DNA of 64,000 nucleotides from Lachnospiraceae bacterium (GTDB lineage: Bacteria > Bacillota > Clostridia > Lachnospirales > Lachnospiraceae): NCBI GenBank assembly GCA_910575255.1, contig CAJTEM010000012.1, positions 1-64,000 on the forward strand, written 5' to 3'. Shown here one piece after another: positions 9,490-19,600 of this stretch. Made by a program: the position numbers and the translations under genes. The notes beneath the pieces are model-generated. The model worked only from the letters and a program-made list of their open reading frames with translations. It made no database searches and was not told where the DNA came from. The number at the start of each line of letters is the position of its first letter. Position 1 is the stretch's first letter.

Positions 9490-9822
9490 TTAAAGATCCT
9501 CCTCGCCTACCAGTTCATCATACTCCTGCTCGTCCAGAAGCTCGTCAAACGCATCCGCCACAATGTCATACTCCTCGTCATCCTCGATATTCTCCAGGTT
9601 GGGATTCCCGTTGGCATCCTCCGAATAGCGGTACAGATAAACTTCTCCTTCCTCCGCTTCCTGTCCATCCATGGGCAGAAGAGCAATATACTCTCTCTCC
9701 CCTGCGTCAAAAATGGTCAATACCACACACTCCAGCTGGCTTCCGTCATCCAATGTCAGGGTAACGGTTACCTCCTCCTGATCCACTTCTTCCTTCACAT
9801 TCTTATTCTCATTCCCGTCCAT
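9490..9822 (-). CDS. DUF1292 domain protein
   Basis: A small acidic protein of 110 aa in the DUF1292 (YrzB-like) family, common in Firmicutes and of unknown function. The conserved core is VTVTLTLDDGSQLECVVLTIF, then REYIALLP, then EVYLYRY, followed by an Asp/Glu-rich tail (ENIEDDEEYDIVADAFDEL). It lies 44 bp upstream of the cell-wall protein gene on the same strand. Family membership is clear by sequence; there is no basis for a function. Confidence 0.85.
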   Translation of the reverse strand: MDGNENKNVKEEVDQEEVTVTLTLDDGSQLECVVLTIFDAGEREYIALLPMDGQEAEEGEVYLYRYSEDANGNPNLENIEDDEEYDIVADAFDELLDEQEYDELVGEEDL

Positions 9823-9957
9823 CTTATTTTCTCTCCTCTGCAGCTATTTCAATATTCTTCAAAAAACAAACAAATAATCAACACTATAACTTTACCAAAA
9901 TACGGACAGGAAAGCAAGAAATATCGTGTTTAAAATCAGATTTTAAAGTCAGAATTC

Positions 9958-10479
9958 TCAATATTCGATTCCTTCCCTTGCCGGAATTCCTTTTTCATAA
10001 GGATGCTTTCCCATACAGATCTCCGAAATATAATCTGCCATTTCCAGTAAGCCGGCGGACGGATCTCTCCCGGTCAGTACGATCTCCATAGACTCCGGCC
10101 TCTGCTCCAGAAACCTCCTCACATCCGCTTCCTGTACCATCCCATAATGGCATGCTGCCATGATTTCATCCAATATCAGCACATCATATCGTTCTTCCAG
10201 GGCCTGGCGGCAGGCGCTCTCAAACCGTGTCTGAAAATACTCTGCCGCCTCCATTCTCTGCTCCTCCTTCATCCGGAATATGAAACCGAATTCCCGGTCA
10301 CATGGCATTACCGTAATCCCCGGAATGCTCCGGAGCACCGGCACCTCCCCGGAATCCTCATTCTTCAAAAACCGCACGATCAGAATCCTTTTTCCCCGGC
10401 CGGCAGCCCGCAGAGCCAGTCCTAACGCTGCCGAGGTCTTTCCCTTTCCGTCGCCGCAGTAAATATGGACACATCCCAT
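9958..10479 (-). CDS. cobO: Cob(I)yrinic acid a,c-diamide adenosyltransferase
   Basis: CobO/BtuR transfers the adenosyl group of ATP to cob(I)alamin or its precursors, giving the coenzyme B12 form. The 173-aa protein begins MGCVHIYCGDGKGKTSAALG, the family P-loop at residues 9-16, and contains LILDEIMAACHYG and VLTGRDPSAGLLEMADYISE, both typical. It is the single-domain form and stands alone, with no other cobalamin genes nearby, so it may serve salvage. The helicase gene upstream ends about 80 bp away on the same strand. Confidence 0.9.
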   Translation of the reverse strand: MGCVHIYCGDGKGKTSAALGLALRAAGRGKRILIVRFLKNEDSGEVPVLRSIPGITVMPCDREFGFIFRMKEEQRMEAAEYFQTRFESACRQALEERYDVLILDEIMAACHYGMVQEADVRRFLEQRPESMEIVLTGRDPSAGLLEMADYISEICMGKHPYEKGIPAREGIEY

Positions 10480-10562
10480 CTGATATTCTCCACTCCCTCT
10501 TAAAAAACAATTCCCATCCTCTTTGTCCTCCGAGGATACTTTTCACCCAATCCCCGCATCCT

Positions 10563-12410
10563 TCATCCTCCCAGATACTCATCAATAAATCTGGACCGTT
10601 CCTGCTCCTTCCCGTACCTTTCCTTCGCATAGCATACATGAAGGCGGTCCTTTGCCCGGGTCATGGCCACATAGAACATCCTCCGCTCTTCCTCCAGATC
10701 CGCATCCAGAACTGCCTTATGATGCGGAGTCACCCGTTCATTGGCATCCAGTATATACACAACCGGAAACTCCAGCCCCTTGGAACTGTGCATGGTCATC
10801 AGAGACACGCAATCCGTATCCTTCTCCAACCTCTTTGCCTGTTCCTTCAACTGCTCGCCATATTCCTTCATATGGGCAAACCAGTCCTGAACCGTGTCAA
10901 AGGCGGACGCACTCTCCTGCAGCTGATCCGCCACCTCCAAAAGCTCCTCTGGCTTCATTCTCCGGTAGTCTGCATATTCTCGCAGATATTCATCATATCC
11001 CACACCCTTGCGGATATAGTTCACTGCTGCCACCGGAGCCATCCTCCCGATCATCCGCAGATCATATTCCAGCTGTTCGATCCGCTCTATCATCCACCCT
11101 TTATCCTGATACCAGGATTTTACTCCGTTCCAGGAAATCTCCGTTCCCTCTAATGCTTCCCGGTTCACATAGCGCTTCGGCCGGTTGATGATCCGCACTG
11201 CATCCGCCCTTCTGGCCATCCCTCTTTTGGCCAGCTCATCCACAGCAATCCGGATATACGCACAGATATCCTGCGCAATCCAATGGTCATATAGATTCGG
11301 TAATGTGTCACGCATCCGAAAGGGAATATTATACTCCATCAGACGCTCCATCAGAAGTCTTGGCTCCAGGCTGGTCCGGTAAAGCACTGCCATGTCCGAC
11401 CATCGGTATCCCATCCGCACGTAGTCCTGAAGCTCCTCCACAATTCCCTTTGTCTCCGCCCGGGCATCCTCCCACACAGCCGTCACAACCGGACGCCCTT
11501 TTCCTCTGCTGGCGCGGATCTCTTTCTGATAACGGGTTCTGTTATGGGCGATAAGCCTCCCCGCCGCCTCCACAATCTCCGATGTTGATCGATAGTTCAT
11601 CCCCAGAAGCGTCTGCCTGGCCTGGGGATAATCCCTGGTAAATCCCAGCATAATCTCCGGCTTTGCTCCCCGAAAACGGTAGATAGACTGGTCGTCATCC
11701 CCAACGATAAACAGATTATCCTCCGGAGCCGCCAGCATCCGTACGATCTCATACTGGATCCGGTTAATATCCTGAAACTCATCCACCAGAATATACCTGT
11801 ATTTCTGCTGCCAGGCCGCCAGGATATCCTTCCTCTGGGTGAAAAGCTCGTAGCACATTACCAGCATATCGTCAAAATCCAGCAGCCGCTGCCGCATCAA
11901 AGCATCCATATATCCCTGATACAGCTTCCTGAACAGTTCTTCTGAGCAGTTTTTCGAGTAATAATGCTCCGGATTGATCCTGTCTCCCTTCACTGCACTG
12001 ATCTCTGACAGAATCCCGTCAGCAAACTCGGCCTCATCCTCCACGTCCACATGAAAATGATCCATCAGCTCCCGGATGACTCTCACCCTCTGCTCTTCCC
12101 GGATAATATTCGATGCATCGTAACGGTACGCATGCTTTAATATGCTGAAAAAAACAGCATGAAATGTACCAAAGCTCACCGGAAGTCGCCGCCCCTCCAT
12201 CAATGCCTGAAAACGCAGCTTCATCTCCTCAGCCGCCGCTTTGGTGAACGTAATCACCAGAATGCTCCCCGGATCCACCCGATACTCCTCCGTCAAATAC
12301 CGAATCCGGTGAGTAATCACCGTTGTCTTGCCGGAGCCCGGACCGGCAAGGACCAGCATCGGTCCGTCCTTATGATGAATAGCCTGAAGCTGCGTCTCAT
12401 GAAATGCCAT
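10563..12410 (-). CDS. UvrD/Rep-like ATP-dependent DNA helicase
   Basis: A superfamily 1A 3'-5' DNA helicase of 615 aa. All core motifs are visible: Q-motif region ETQLQAIHH, Walker A GPGSGKTT near 21-28, motif II DEFQDINRIQ, motif III GDDDQSIYRFRGA, motif IV MNYRS, motif V TMHSSKGLEFPVVYI and motif VI VAMTRAKDRLHV. It is shorter than PcrA/UvrD (about 720 aa) and lacks their C-terminal extension, as in several clostridial UvrD-like helicases. The gene follows the Rpn-like nuclease gene by 22 bp and may be co-expressed with it. The exact repair pathway cannot be told from sequence. Confidence 0.9.
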   Translation of the reverse strand: MAFHETQLQAIHHKDGPMLVLAGPGSGKTTVITHRIRYLTEEYRVDPGSILVITFTKAAAEEMKLRFQALMEGRRLPVSFGTFHAVFFSILKHAYRYDASNIIREEQRVRVIRELMDHFHVDVEDEAEFADGILSEISAVKGDRINPEHYYSKNCSEELFRKLYQGYMDALMRQRLLDFDDMLVMCYELFTQRKDILAAWQQKYRYILVDEFQDINRIQYEIVRMLAAPEDNLFIVGDDDQSIYRFRGAKPEIMLGFTRDYPQARQTLLGMNYRSTSEIVEAAGRLIAHNRTRYQKEIRASRGKGRPVVTAVWEDARAETKGIVEELQDYVRMGYRWSDMAVLYRTSLEPRLLMERLMEYNIPFRMRDTLPNLYDHWIAQDICAYIRIAVDELAKRGMARRADAVRIINRPKRYVNREALEGTEISWNGVKSWYQDKGWMIERIEQLEYDLRMIGRMAPVAAVNYIRKGVGYDEYLREYADYRRMKPEELLEVADQLQESASAFDTVQDWFAHMKEYGEQLKEQAKRLEKDTDCVSLMTMHSSKGLEFPVVYILDANERVTPHHKAVLDADLEEERRMFYVAMTRAKDRLHVCYAKERYGKEQERSRFIDEYLGG

Positions 12411-12432
12411 GAATCCTTACCCTCCCCTGACC

Positions 12433-13374
12433 TTACAGCCTGGCCCGATAGAATCCTCTTTCTTCTGCCGGAATCCCCATCACAGCCATCGCCTGGTCAG
12501 CACTCAGTTTCATATTGATCATCAAACTTTGAATGGTCTTTGTCAGGGCCTGCTGCTGTCCTTCCTGCCAGCCCTCCTGCCTGCCTTCTCGTCTGCCTTC
12601 CTGTCTGCCTTCCTGTCTGCCTTCCTGTAGTCCTTCCTGTCTTGCTTTCCTTTTCTCTTCAGCAATCTCTTCTTTCATCAGATCCCTCAACACACTGCCC
12701 ATCCCTGACTTCCTCCTTATCTCCTCATATAATTCCCTGTTTGCTGCAATACTTACCTCCAATACTGCCTCGGCATTGTTTCTGTCTCCTGGCTCCTTCA
12801 ATCTTTGCGCCTCCCGCAGAAAGGCCCTGGCATCTTCTTTTTGTACTTTTGAGGAAAGCAGGCGAAGGCTCCTGTGCTTTTCTCTGCTCAGGCGGCTGCT
12901 CACGATCACCTGCGTCTCAAAAGGAACCGAACCACTGATTTTATAGATGCCGGGAAACGACTCCCCGATCTTCTTTCCTTCCTTTTTTAAGTCCTCAAAC
13001 AGCCTCCCTGGATACCGTTCCCGGATGATCGACACAGTCAACTCCTCTGCCGGGATCTGATTCAGCCGCTCTCCCAGTCCCTTATACAGGCAGGCATACC
13101 CCATGGTTTTGTAATAATCATCGATGGACAGGGGACTGTCCGGACTCTTGTACTCGAGAATATTATAAGTCCTAAACATATGTCCGATCTCATTCGCAAC
13201 CGGCTGGCCTGACTGCTTCCGGATGATCAGCATATCCATCCGAAGCGGCTCCTTGCTCAGTGGATATTCCCTTAAAAATTCCAATAATCCCTTCTCTGCG
13301 ATTAATTCCAGTTCCATGGCCCCGTAAAATCCGGAGTGCCAGGAAATTCCTGTTATTTCCCGGTTATTTTCCAT
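12433..13374 (-). CDS. Rpn-like PD-(D/E)XK nuclease / transposase-family protein
   Basis: A 313-aa protein resembling the Rpn/PD-(D/E)XK 'transposase' family. A D...EYK arrangement (DMLII near 48-52, then ILEYKSPDS near 72-80) fits the nuclease core, with YYKTMGYACLYKG as the following helix. The C-terminal 70 residues are charged and contain tandem QEGR/REGR tetrapeptides (about 245-270), a feature often seen in this group. A promoter candidate lies at 13522-13551. It is not in an obvious mobile element here. Nuclease activity is inference. Confidence 0.7.
   Translation of the reverse strand: MENNREITGISWHSGFYGAMELELIAEKGLLEFLREYPLSKEPLRMDMLIIRKQSGQPVANEIGHMFRTYNILEYKSPDSPLSIDDYYKTMGYACLYKGLGERLNQIPAEELTVSIIRERYPGRLFEDLKKEGKKIGESFPGIYKISGSVPFETQVIVSSRLSREKHRSLRLLSSKVQKEDARAFLREAQRLKEPGDRNNAEAVLEVSIAANRELYEEIRRKSGMGSVLRDLMKEEIAEEKRKARQEGLQEGRQEGRQEGRREGRQEGWQEGQQQALTKTIQSLMINMKLSADQAMAVMGIPAEERGFYRARL
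12560..12643. repeat. 12-bp tandem repeats encoding QEGR units
   Basis: About six imperfect copies of a 12-bp unit (plus strand CTTCCTGTCTGC) lie inside the 12433-13374 gene. Since 12 is a multiple of 3, slippage would change repeat number without shifting the frame. Confidence 0.75.
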
Positions 13375-13521
13375 CCCGCTCCTCCTGCTTTTCTTTTTTA
13401 TTCCGTGATTTTAAAAGCAGGATTTCGATAGAAAGATAAGAACCTTCAAGACACAGCATCGCTGCACAACCGGCTTCCCGCCCCGGACGGGCCTGGCCGC
13501 AGAAATCATTGCTTTAAAGAT

Positions 13522-13551
13522 AGTATACCATGAATGGACGATAAATCACAA
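13522..13551 (-). promoter_or_regulatory. Putative promoter of the Rpn-like gene
   Basis: On the minus strand TTGTGA (13551-13546), an 18-nt spacer and TATACT (13527-13522) precede the 13374 start by about 150 nt. The rest of the 303-bp gap 13375-13677 holds only the terminator at 13591-13629. Confidence 0.45.
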
Positions 13552-13590
13552 CCATTTTCCATCATATGTTTCTGAATTTTTTCTAAAGGA

Positions 13591-13629
13591 CAGGGCCACT
13601 GCCCCGGTCTCCCTTAAGCAGCGGCCCTG
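13591..13629 (-). terminator. Terminator after the 2206-aa surface protein gene
   Basis: CAGGGCC at 13591-13597 and GGCCCTG at 13623-13629 are the ends of a GC-rich hairpin that continues inward with CTGCC/GCAG pairs. On the minus strand it is followed by a TCCTTTAG then A-rich sequence, so the T-tract is imperfect. It lies about 50 bp beyond the stop at 13678. Confidence 0.55.
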
Positions 13630-13677
13630 ACGCCCTCTTATTCGATTTTCAATACCGGATTTTTAATTCCTCTCCGG

Positions 13678-16600
13678 TCACTGACCGGATTCGTCCTTGC
13701 GCCTCCGGAGTCCTGCCGCCGTAAGAAGCATTCCCAGGCCCGCGATTCCGAACATCATCATCAATACGCGGGTATGACGGCTGTCACCGGTCTTCGGCAG
13801 AGCCGCTAACGGCACCTCACTTTCCACGATCGTCTCGGTGAACGAATCCGGCGGAAGGCTTGCCAGCGGCACTCCCGGTTCCTCAATCGGTGTTGTGGCT
13901 CCCGGACCTCCCGGAGTATTGCCGCCTCCGCCAGGGTTGCCGCCTCCGCCTCCCGGATGATGCGGCCTGTCAGGCGTTGACGGAGGATTCTCATTTTTGG
14001 TATTGATGAACGTAACAAGAACGCCGTCTACCGTGATTTCCCCGGATGCATTGGAAGCTTCCACTACATAATCCGCGTTATCATGCTCCTCTACCACATA
14101 GCCGACAGAAACCGGAAGACCTTCTGCCGTAGCAGACTCTCCGCCCTTCAGCTTCAATTCCGCCACGCCGTTTACAAAGTTCATGTCGCCATACTGGCCA
14201 TGGATGCTCTTATCCTCCAGGGTCACAGTAAAGGGGAACTCCTTTTGGGGATCTGCCTGATTCCCACTGATGATTTTCCTCACGGTAAGCTTCCCGCTCT
14301 GGTTCACAAAATCCACCTTTGCTGCCTGGCTGTCTGTAATCGTTCCGCTTACTCCGTCTGCATTTTCTGTAACCGTGCTGCCTTCGCTGCCCTTTACCTC
14401 GGCATAAAGCCCCTGGGTATTGGCCTCATCTTCTGTGACGGTGTATCTCGTGCCAACCGGCAGATCCACAAAGGTAAGGAACTGCCCATGCTTCAGGCGG
14501 AATCTGGCCTTTCCCTGCTCCAGGCTCACCGAGCCATTCTGCGGAGCTTCCACTCCTGCGATCATGCTGCCTCCCTGGTAAGCAACCACAGGCGCCTGCA
14601 TTCCGGCATCCAGTCCCTCGGAGGTATCTTTCGAGACCCCGAAAGAATTCCCGTTTTCGTCAAGCAGCTGCAGGGTAAAGGACCACTCATAATCATGGAA
14701 TGCCTCATTGCCTTTAACCGTCTTACTGACGGTTAAGATATTCGTCTTTGTGTTCACAAAGGAAGCTTTTGCCGTCTGCCTGTCTGCAATCGCGCCTTTG
14801 ATTCCCTTGATCCTCTGCTCTTCATCTGTGATCGGATCCGCTTCTACGTTTCCGACTACACTTGTGATAAATCCTTCCTCATTGGCCTTGACCTCAGAAA
14901 CTTCATATACGGAGCCAACCGGAATATCCCGGATCGTGATTGTCTGGCCGTGCTTTAAAGCAAATCTTATCTTTTCCTCGTCTTCGGCTCCCTGCGGATC
15001 CTTCCAGGCAAGAGAACCGGTATCCACAACCGTCCCGTTCACGCTGATCTCATAGGGCAGAACCTCCTGCTGCATTTCACCGTCCAATTCCCACTCTCCG
15101 CGCAATTCTGCAAAGGACGGGCTGTCCGGATCACGATGCAGCTTCAGTTCAAACTCCCACTCGTCATTCTTCGCTTTCTCATCGCCAATGACAGTCTTTG
15201 TGACTGCCAGAGAACCCAGCCGTGCATTGATAAACTGAACTGCTGCCATATTCCCGGTTTCTTTGTCCGGAGTAACCGTGCCTTCGATACCGATGATCCT
15301 GGTCGGATCCTCCGGATCCCAGATCTCCTTGCTGCCCGTGTTTCCGATGACTCTGATCTCAAAGCCTGTTTCCGCAGCGCCCTCTTCCTGAATCTGATAA
15401 CGGGTTCCGGCCGGAATGCCCTTGAATGTGATGGTCTGATCCTTTTTCAGCACAAACCTTATCTCGCCATTCTCCCCGTCTATTGGCAGTCTGCCCTCCT
15501 CGGCTTCCTCTGATTCCTTCCCGTCTGTATACCTGGTAAATGCTACCGTATTGACTTTCTCTGCACTGGCAAGGGGATTGGGCAGGCCTTTTACAGGCTT
15601 CCCGTCCTCATCAAGCAATATCAGGACAAACGTCCAGCTTTCCCCATCCGTCTTGCCGACCACCTTCTTGCTGACCGACAGATCACTTAACTGCATGTTG
15701 ACAAAGTCCACCTGCGATTTTTCCTGCCACAGGGAGGTTCCTGAACTTTGGGATTCCGTTCCTGGTGCACGGATCGTACCTTCTGCACCGATCACCTTTG
15801 TTGCGTCGTTTTCATCCTCTATGGCAATCGTATCCTCGCTCTCTCTGACTGTGGTAATATATCCGTCCTCATTTGCTGCATCTTCCACCACATGGTAAAC
15901 GGTTCCTGCCGGCAAATCGTCAAAGAGGATCGTCTGGCCGTGTTTCAGGGCGAACTTGACTGTCCCATCTTCCAAAGTAAGGGTGCCATACTCTGTCGTC
16001 GCCTCTTTGCCCTCACTTTGCTGAGTCTTTAAGGCGAAAGCGATTATGCTGTCAGAAGCACCTGTTTCTCCCGTCAGGGGGTTCCCCTCGGAATCGGACA
16101 GGAATAAAGTAAAGCCCCACTCCTTTTCCTGCGCTTCCTTACTTCCCAGAACCGTCTTGCTGACTCCAAAATATCCGGGACCCTTCTCGCCCAGATCCAA
16201 ATAACCATTGCACATGATACCGCCGCCGTGGGTCGTGGAAGTGTTACCGGTAATCCTGACCAGCGCCCTGCTTTCCGCATAAGCCTTGCCGGAATCGTCT
16301 GGGAACGCTTTCAGTCCCATCCGGTAAGAAGCTGTTTTGCATTCATAGCGGTCGATCGTAATTGCTTCCGTCTCTGTACCCTCGCTTTGTTTGCTGCTTC
16401 CCTTCCAGTTCGCGCTGCCGCCGCCCAGCATTTTCCCATAGACTATGCTCTCGTTCTGGCAGTAATAATCCTGATAAAGGCCGTCCTGCATAAAGATCGG
16501 GTCTGCCTGTGCTTCCTTGTCCTGGGTCTTATGGTCTTCCTCTGTCCTTTCCGTCATTCCTGTGCCATTTGCCTGATTGTCATAAATCGCCGCACCATTA

Positions 16601-19600
16601 ACGGTAAAGATTTTCACATGTCCGGAAGGACAGCCCGCCACACCGCCGCCAAAGCCTTCCGCTGTATTATCTGTAACCAGGACATTCGTCATTTTAACGG
16701 TCACGCCGGTCTGGATGAAGATTCCGCCGCCGCCCCAGTCAAATGCGGTCTGCGTCTCGTTGTTGGTGATAGAACCGCCCCCGATGATCCCGTCCCAGCC
16801 AAAATAGATGCCGCCGCCCTCACCGCCTTTTTTCTTATTCTCCTCTCCAGGCCCGAATTTCGCACCAGCCTTATTTCCATCGATCACTCCGCCGGTCATG
16901 AGAAAATCAGCTTTCTCCTTATAGCCATCGCGGTAATCCACATAGACTCCGCCGCCATCGGCCACGGCTTCATTTCCGCTGATTTTCCCTCCCGATATTG
17001 TCAGCTTTCCGTTGGAGAAAATCCCGCCGCCGCCGGATCCTGCATAATAACCAACCTTATCCTCATGCACTGATGGCTCCACCTTGTCAGAATAGTTGCT
17101 GATGATTTTGGCATCGCCGGTCACCTCTGCCGAAGCATCGGGGCAGATGTAGATACCGCCGCCATTATTGGCAGCCGTATTTCCCTTGATCTCGCCGCCG
17201 GTCACCTCATGGAATCCGCCCAGAAGGTAAATGCCGCCGCCATCAGCAGCGTTATTCCCTTCAATACTGCCTCCATAGACTTTTACATTACCTTTTACAG
17301 CATAAATACCACCGCCGTTTTTCGCGGTATTCCCTTTAATGCTGCCATTGTTTATATTCACAATTCCTTTGTCAAGATAAATACCGCCGCCGTCTGTGTT
17401 GACTGTTCCATGGTTTTCAATGCTGGCGCCATTTACATTGAGTACAGCATTCCATCCGTTTACCCGCACCCCGTATTCGCTGGTGCAGCCTTCTCCTGGC
17501 CGGATGGTACCTCCCTCAAGATTCAGTGTCCCGGGATTATCTACATAGATCATCGATTCGACATCCCGATTGCTGTCAATCACTCCCGTACCTATGCTGT
17601 CCATAACGGTTAGCGTTCCCCAGACATAAAACAGACGATGGTTGCTGCTTCCACTCCCGCCATAAGTAAGCGTGTGGCCATTTAAGTCAATAACAAAATC
17701 CTTGCCTGCCGGGATGGCCCATCCATGATCTCCATCTTGAATATTGTCATTGTTGTACGTCACAATATCACTGCTCAGATAAATCTTTTTCGTTTCCCCT
17801 GCAGCAGGAGGATTTATCAAAGCTGTATGAAGCTCCTTCAAATTTTTTGCTTCAATCCACCCTTCATGGCTAATCTCCACACTCTTCGTAACCACAGCCG
17901 CCCATGGTGAAAAGCTCTCTGCCTCAAATGCCAGCTCCTCCACATCGGTATCCGAAACTTCTTTCACGGTCTTCGCCTCTTCTCCTTCCGGGAAGTGCAT
18001 AACCGAAATTCCGGAGGCTTCCTCTGCCATTTCCCCGGTGATTGCAGGCTCCTTAAAGCTGATGCTTACATTTACCGGTTTGCCCGGCTCCACCTCTTCG
18101 TCCGAAGTTGTGAAAAACGCAAGGTCATATGCGAGAATTCCCGCGACAGCCTGCCCTTCTCCTACCGCTTCCTCCGCCTGGCCGGTCAGGTCTTCAAGGA
18201 CATCTTCATCAAGGATTTTCTCTGCACGGAACTCCACTTCTTCCTCAAAAGCATCGCCCGGCACATTTACCGTAAAGACCGCGTCCTCTGTCTCTGCCTC
18301 ATAGACACGCTCAGGGATCACGATCTCGGTCTCTTCCACCTCGATCTCGACAGACAATTCCTCTGTCACGTTTTCCACGACATAGGTATGACCGTAGCCT
18401 TCCCAATCGGAAGCGCTGGCCAGATCAGACCCCTCTTCTGTCTCTTCTGTCTCGGCTCCATTGATCCGTACAGCAAGGATCTCATATCCTTCTTCCGGCT
18501 CCACCGCAAAATACAGGTCTTCTCCCTCTGCCACGCGGTTTTCGCCTTTTACCTTGGCTCCCTCGGGCAGATTCACCTCGTAACTCACAGCATATTCTGC
18601 TTCTGCCTCGTCACTGGCCAGGATCTTTTCGATATCCTCCCATTCCAGCTTGAATGCCCTGGCATTCACATGGTCGAGGATTGTCACCGTATCATATTCT
18701 TTTCCCTTCAGCTCTCCCAAAATCTCGATCTCGTCATCCTCAAGCAGCTGGCCGTCCATATCGATGGCATCACCCTTGCTGCTTCCGCCGGAATCCTCAT
18801 CCGGAATGGCAGAAGAGGAGCTTCCCTCGCTTCCCTCAGCTTCGGTTTCTTCCCCGGCTTCGCTTCCGGTTATGCTCTCCTCCGGCTGGTTCCCGGCTTC
18901 CGTTCCTGCCTCAATGTCAACATCCGGCTTTTCTGTGATGTTGTCTGATTCCGTGTCCGATTTACTTTCTGTTTCCGATCCGCCTTCGGTTTGATCTTCG
19001 GATCCGGTTTCCTTCCCGGATTCTGTTTCCTTTTCTGCTTCAGTTTCTTTTCCTGCTTCTGCTTCTCCGGATTCCGTTTCTCCGGTTTTGGTCTCCTCAG
19101 TTTTGGTTTCCTCGGATCCTTCTCCCTCGGCTTTGGTCTCACTGGATTCGTCTTTCTCAGCCTTCTCCTCCCCGGATTCGATTTTCCCTTCTTCACCCTC
19201 CTCAGGTGCGGTCGTTTCTTCCTCTGTTTCTTCCTCGGCCTCTTCTTCCGAAGCCGCAGTTTCCTCCTCAATCTCTGCTTCTTCGCTCTCCAGCTCATCC
19301 ACAGAAATCGTCACAACGGCGGCCACATGGCGGGAAAGGCTCAGCAGTTCTTCTTCTACTTTCTCTGCTTCGCTCTCCTCCTCAGATGCTTCTGGCTCTG
19401 CGGCCTCGGCCGGTTCTGTCTCGGGCTCTGCTTCGTTCTCCTCTTGTGTTTCTTCCCCGGCTTCTGATGCAGACTCTTCTTCCGTTTCTTCTGCCTCTCC
19501 GGCTTCCGGCTCTTCCTGGCTTTCTTCCTTTTCCTCAGGCTTTTCCTGCCCGGCCTCTCCGCTTCCGTTGCCGTCAGAATCATCGGATGCTGCGGTTTCC

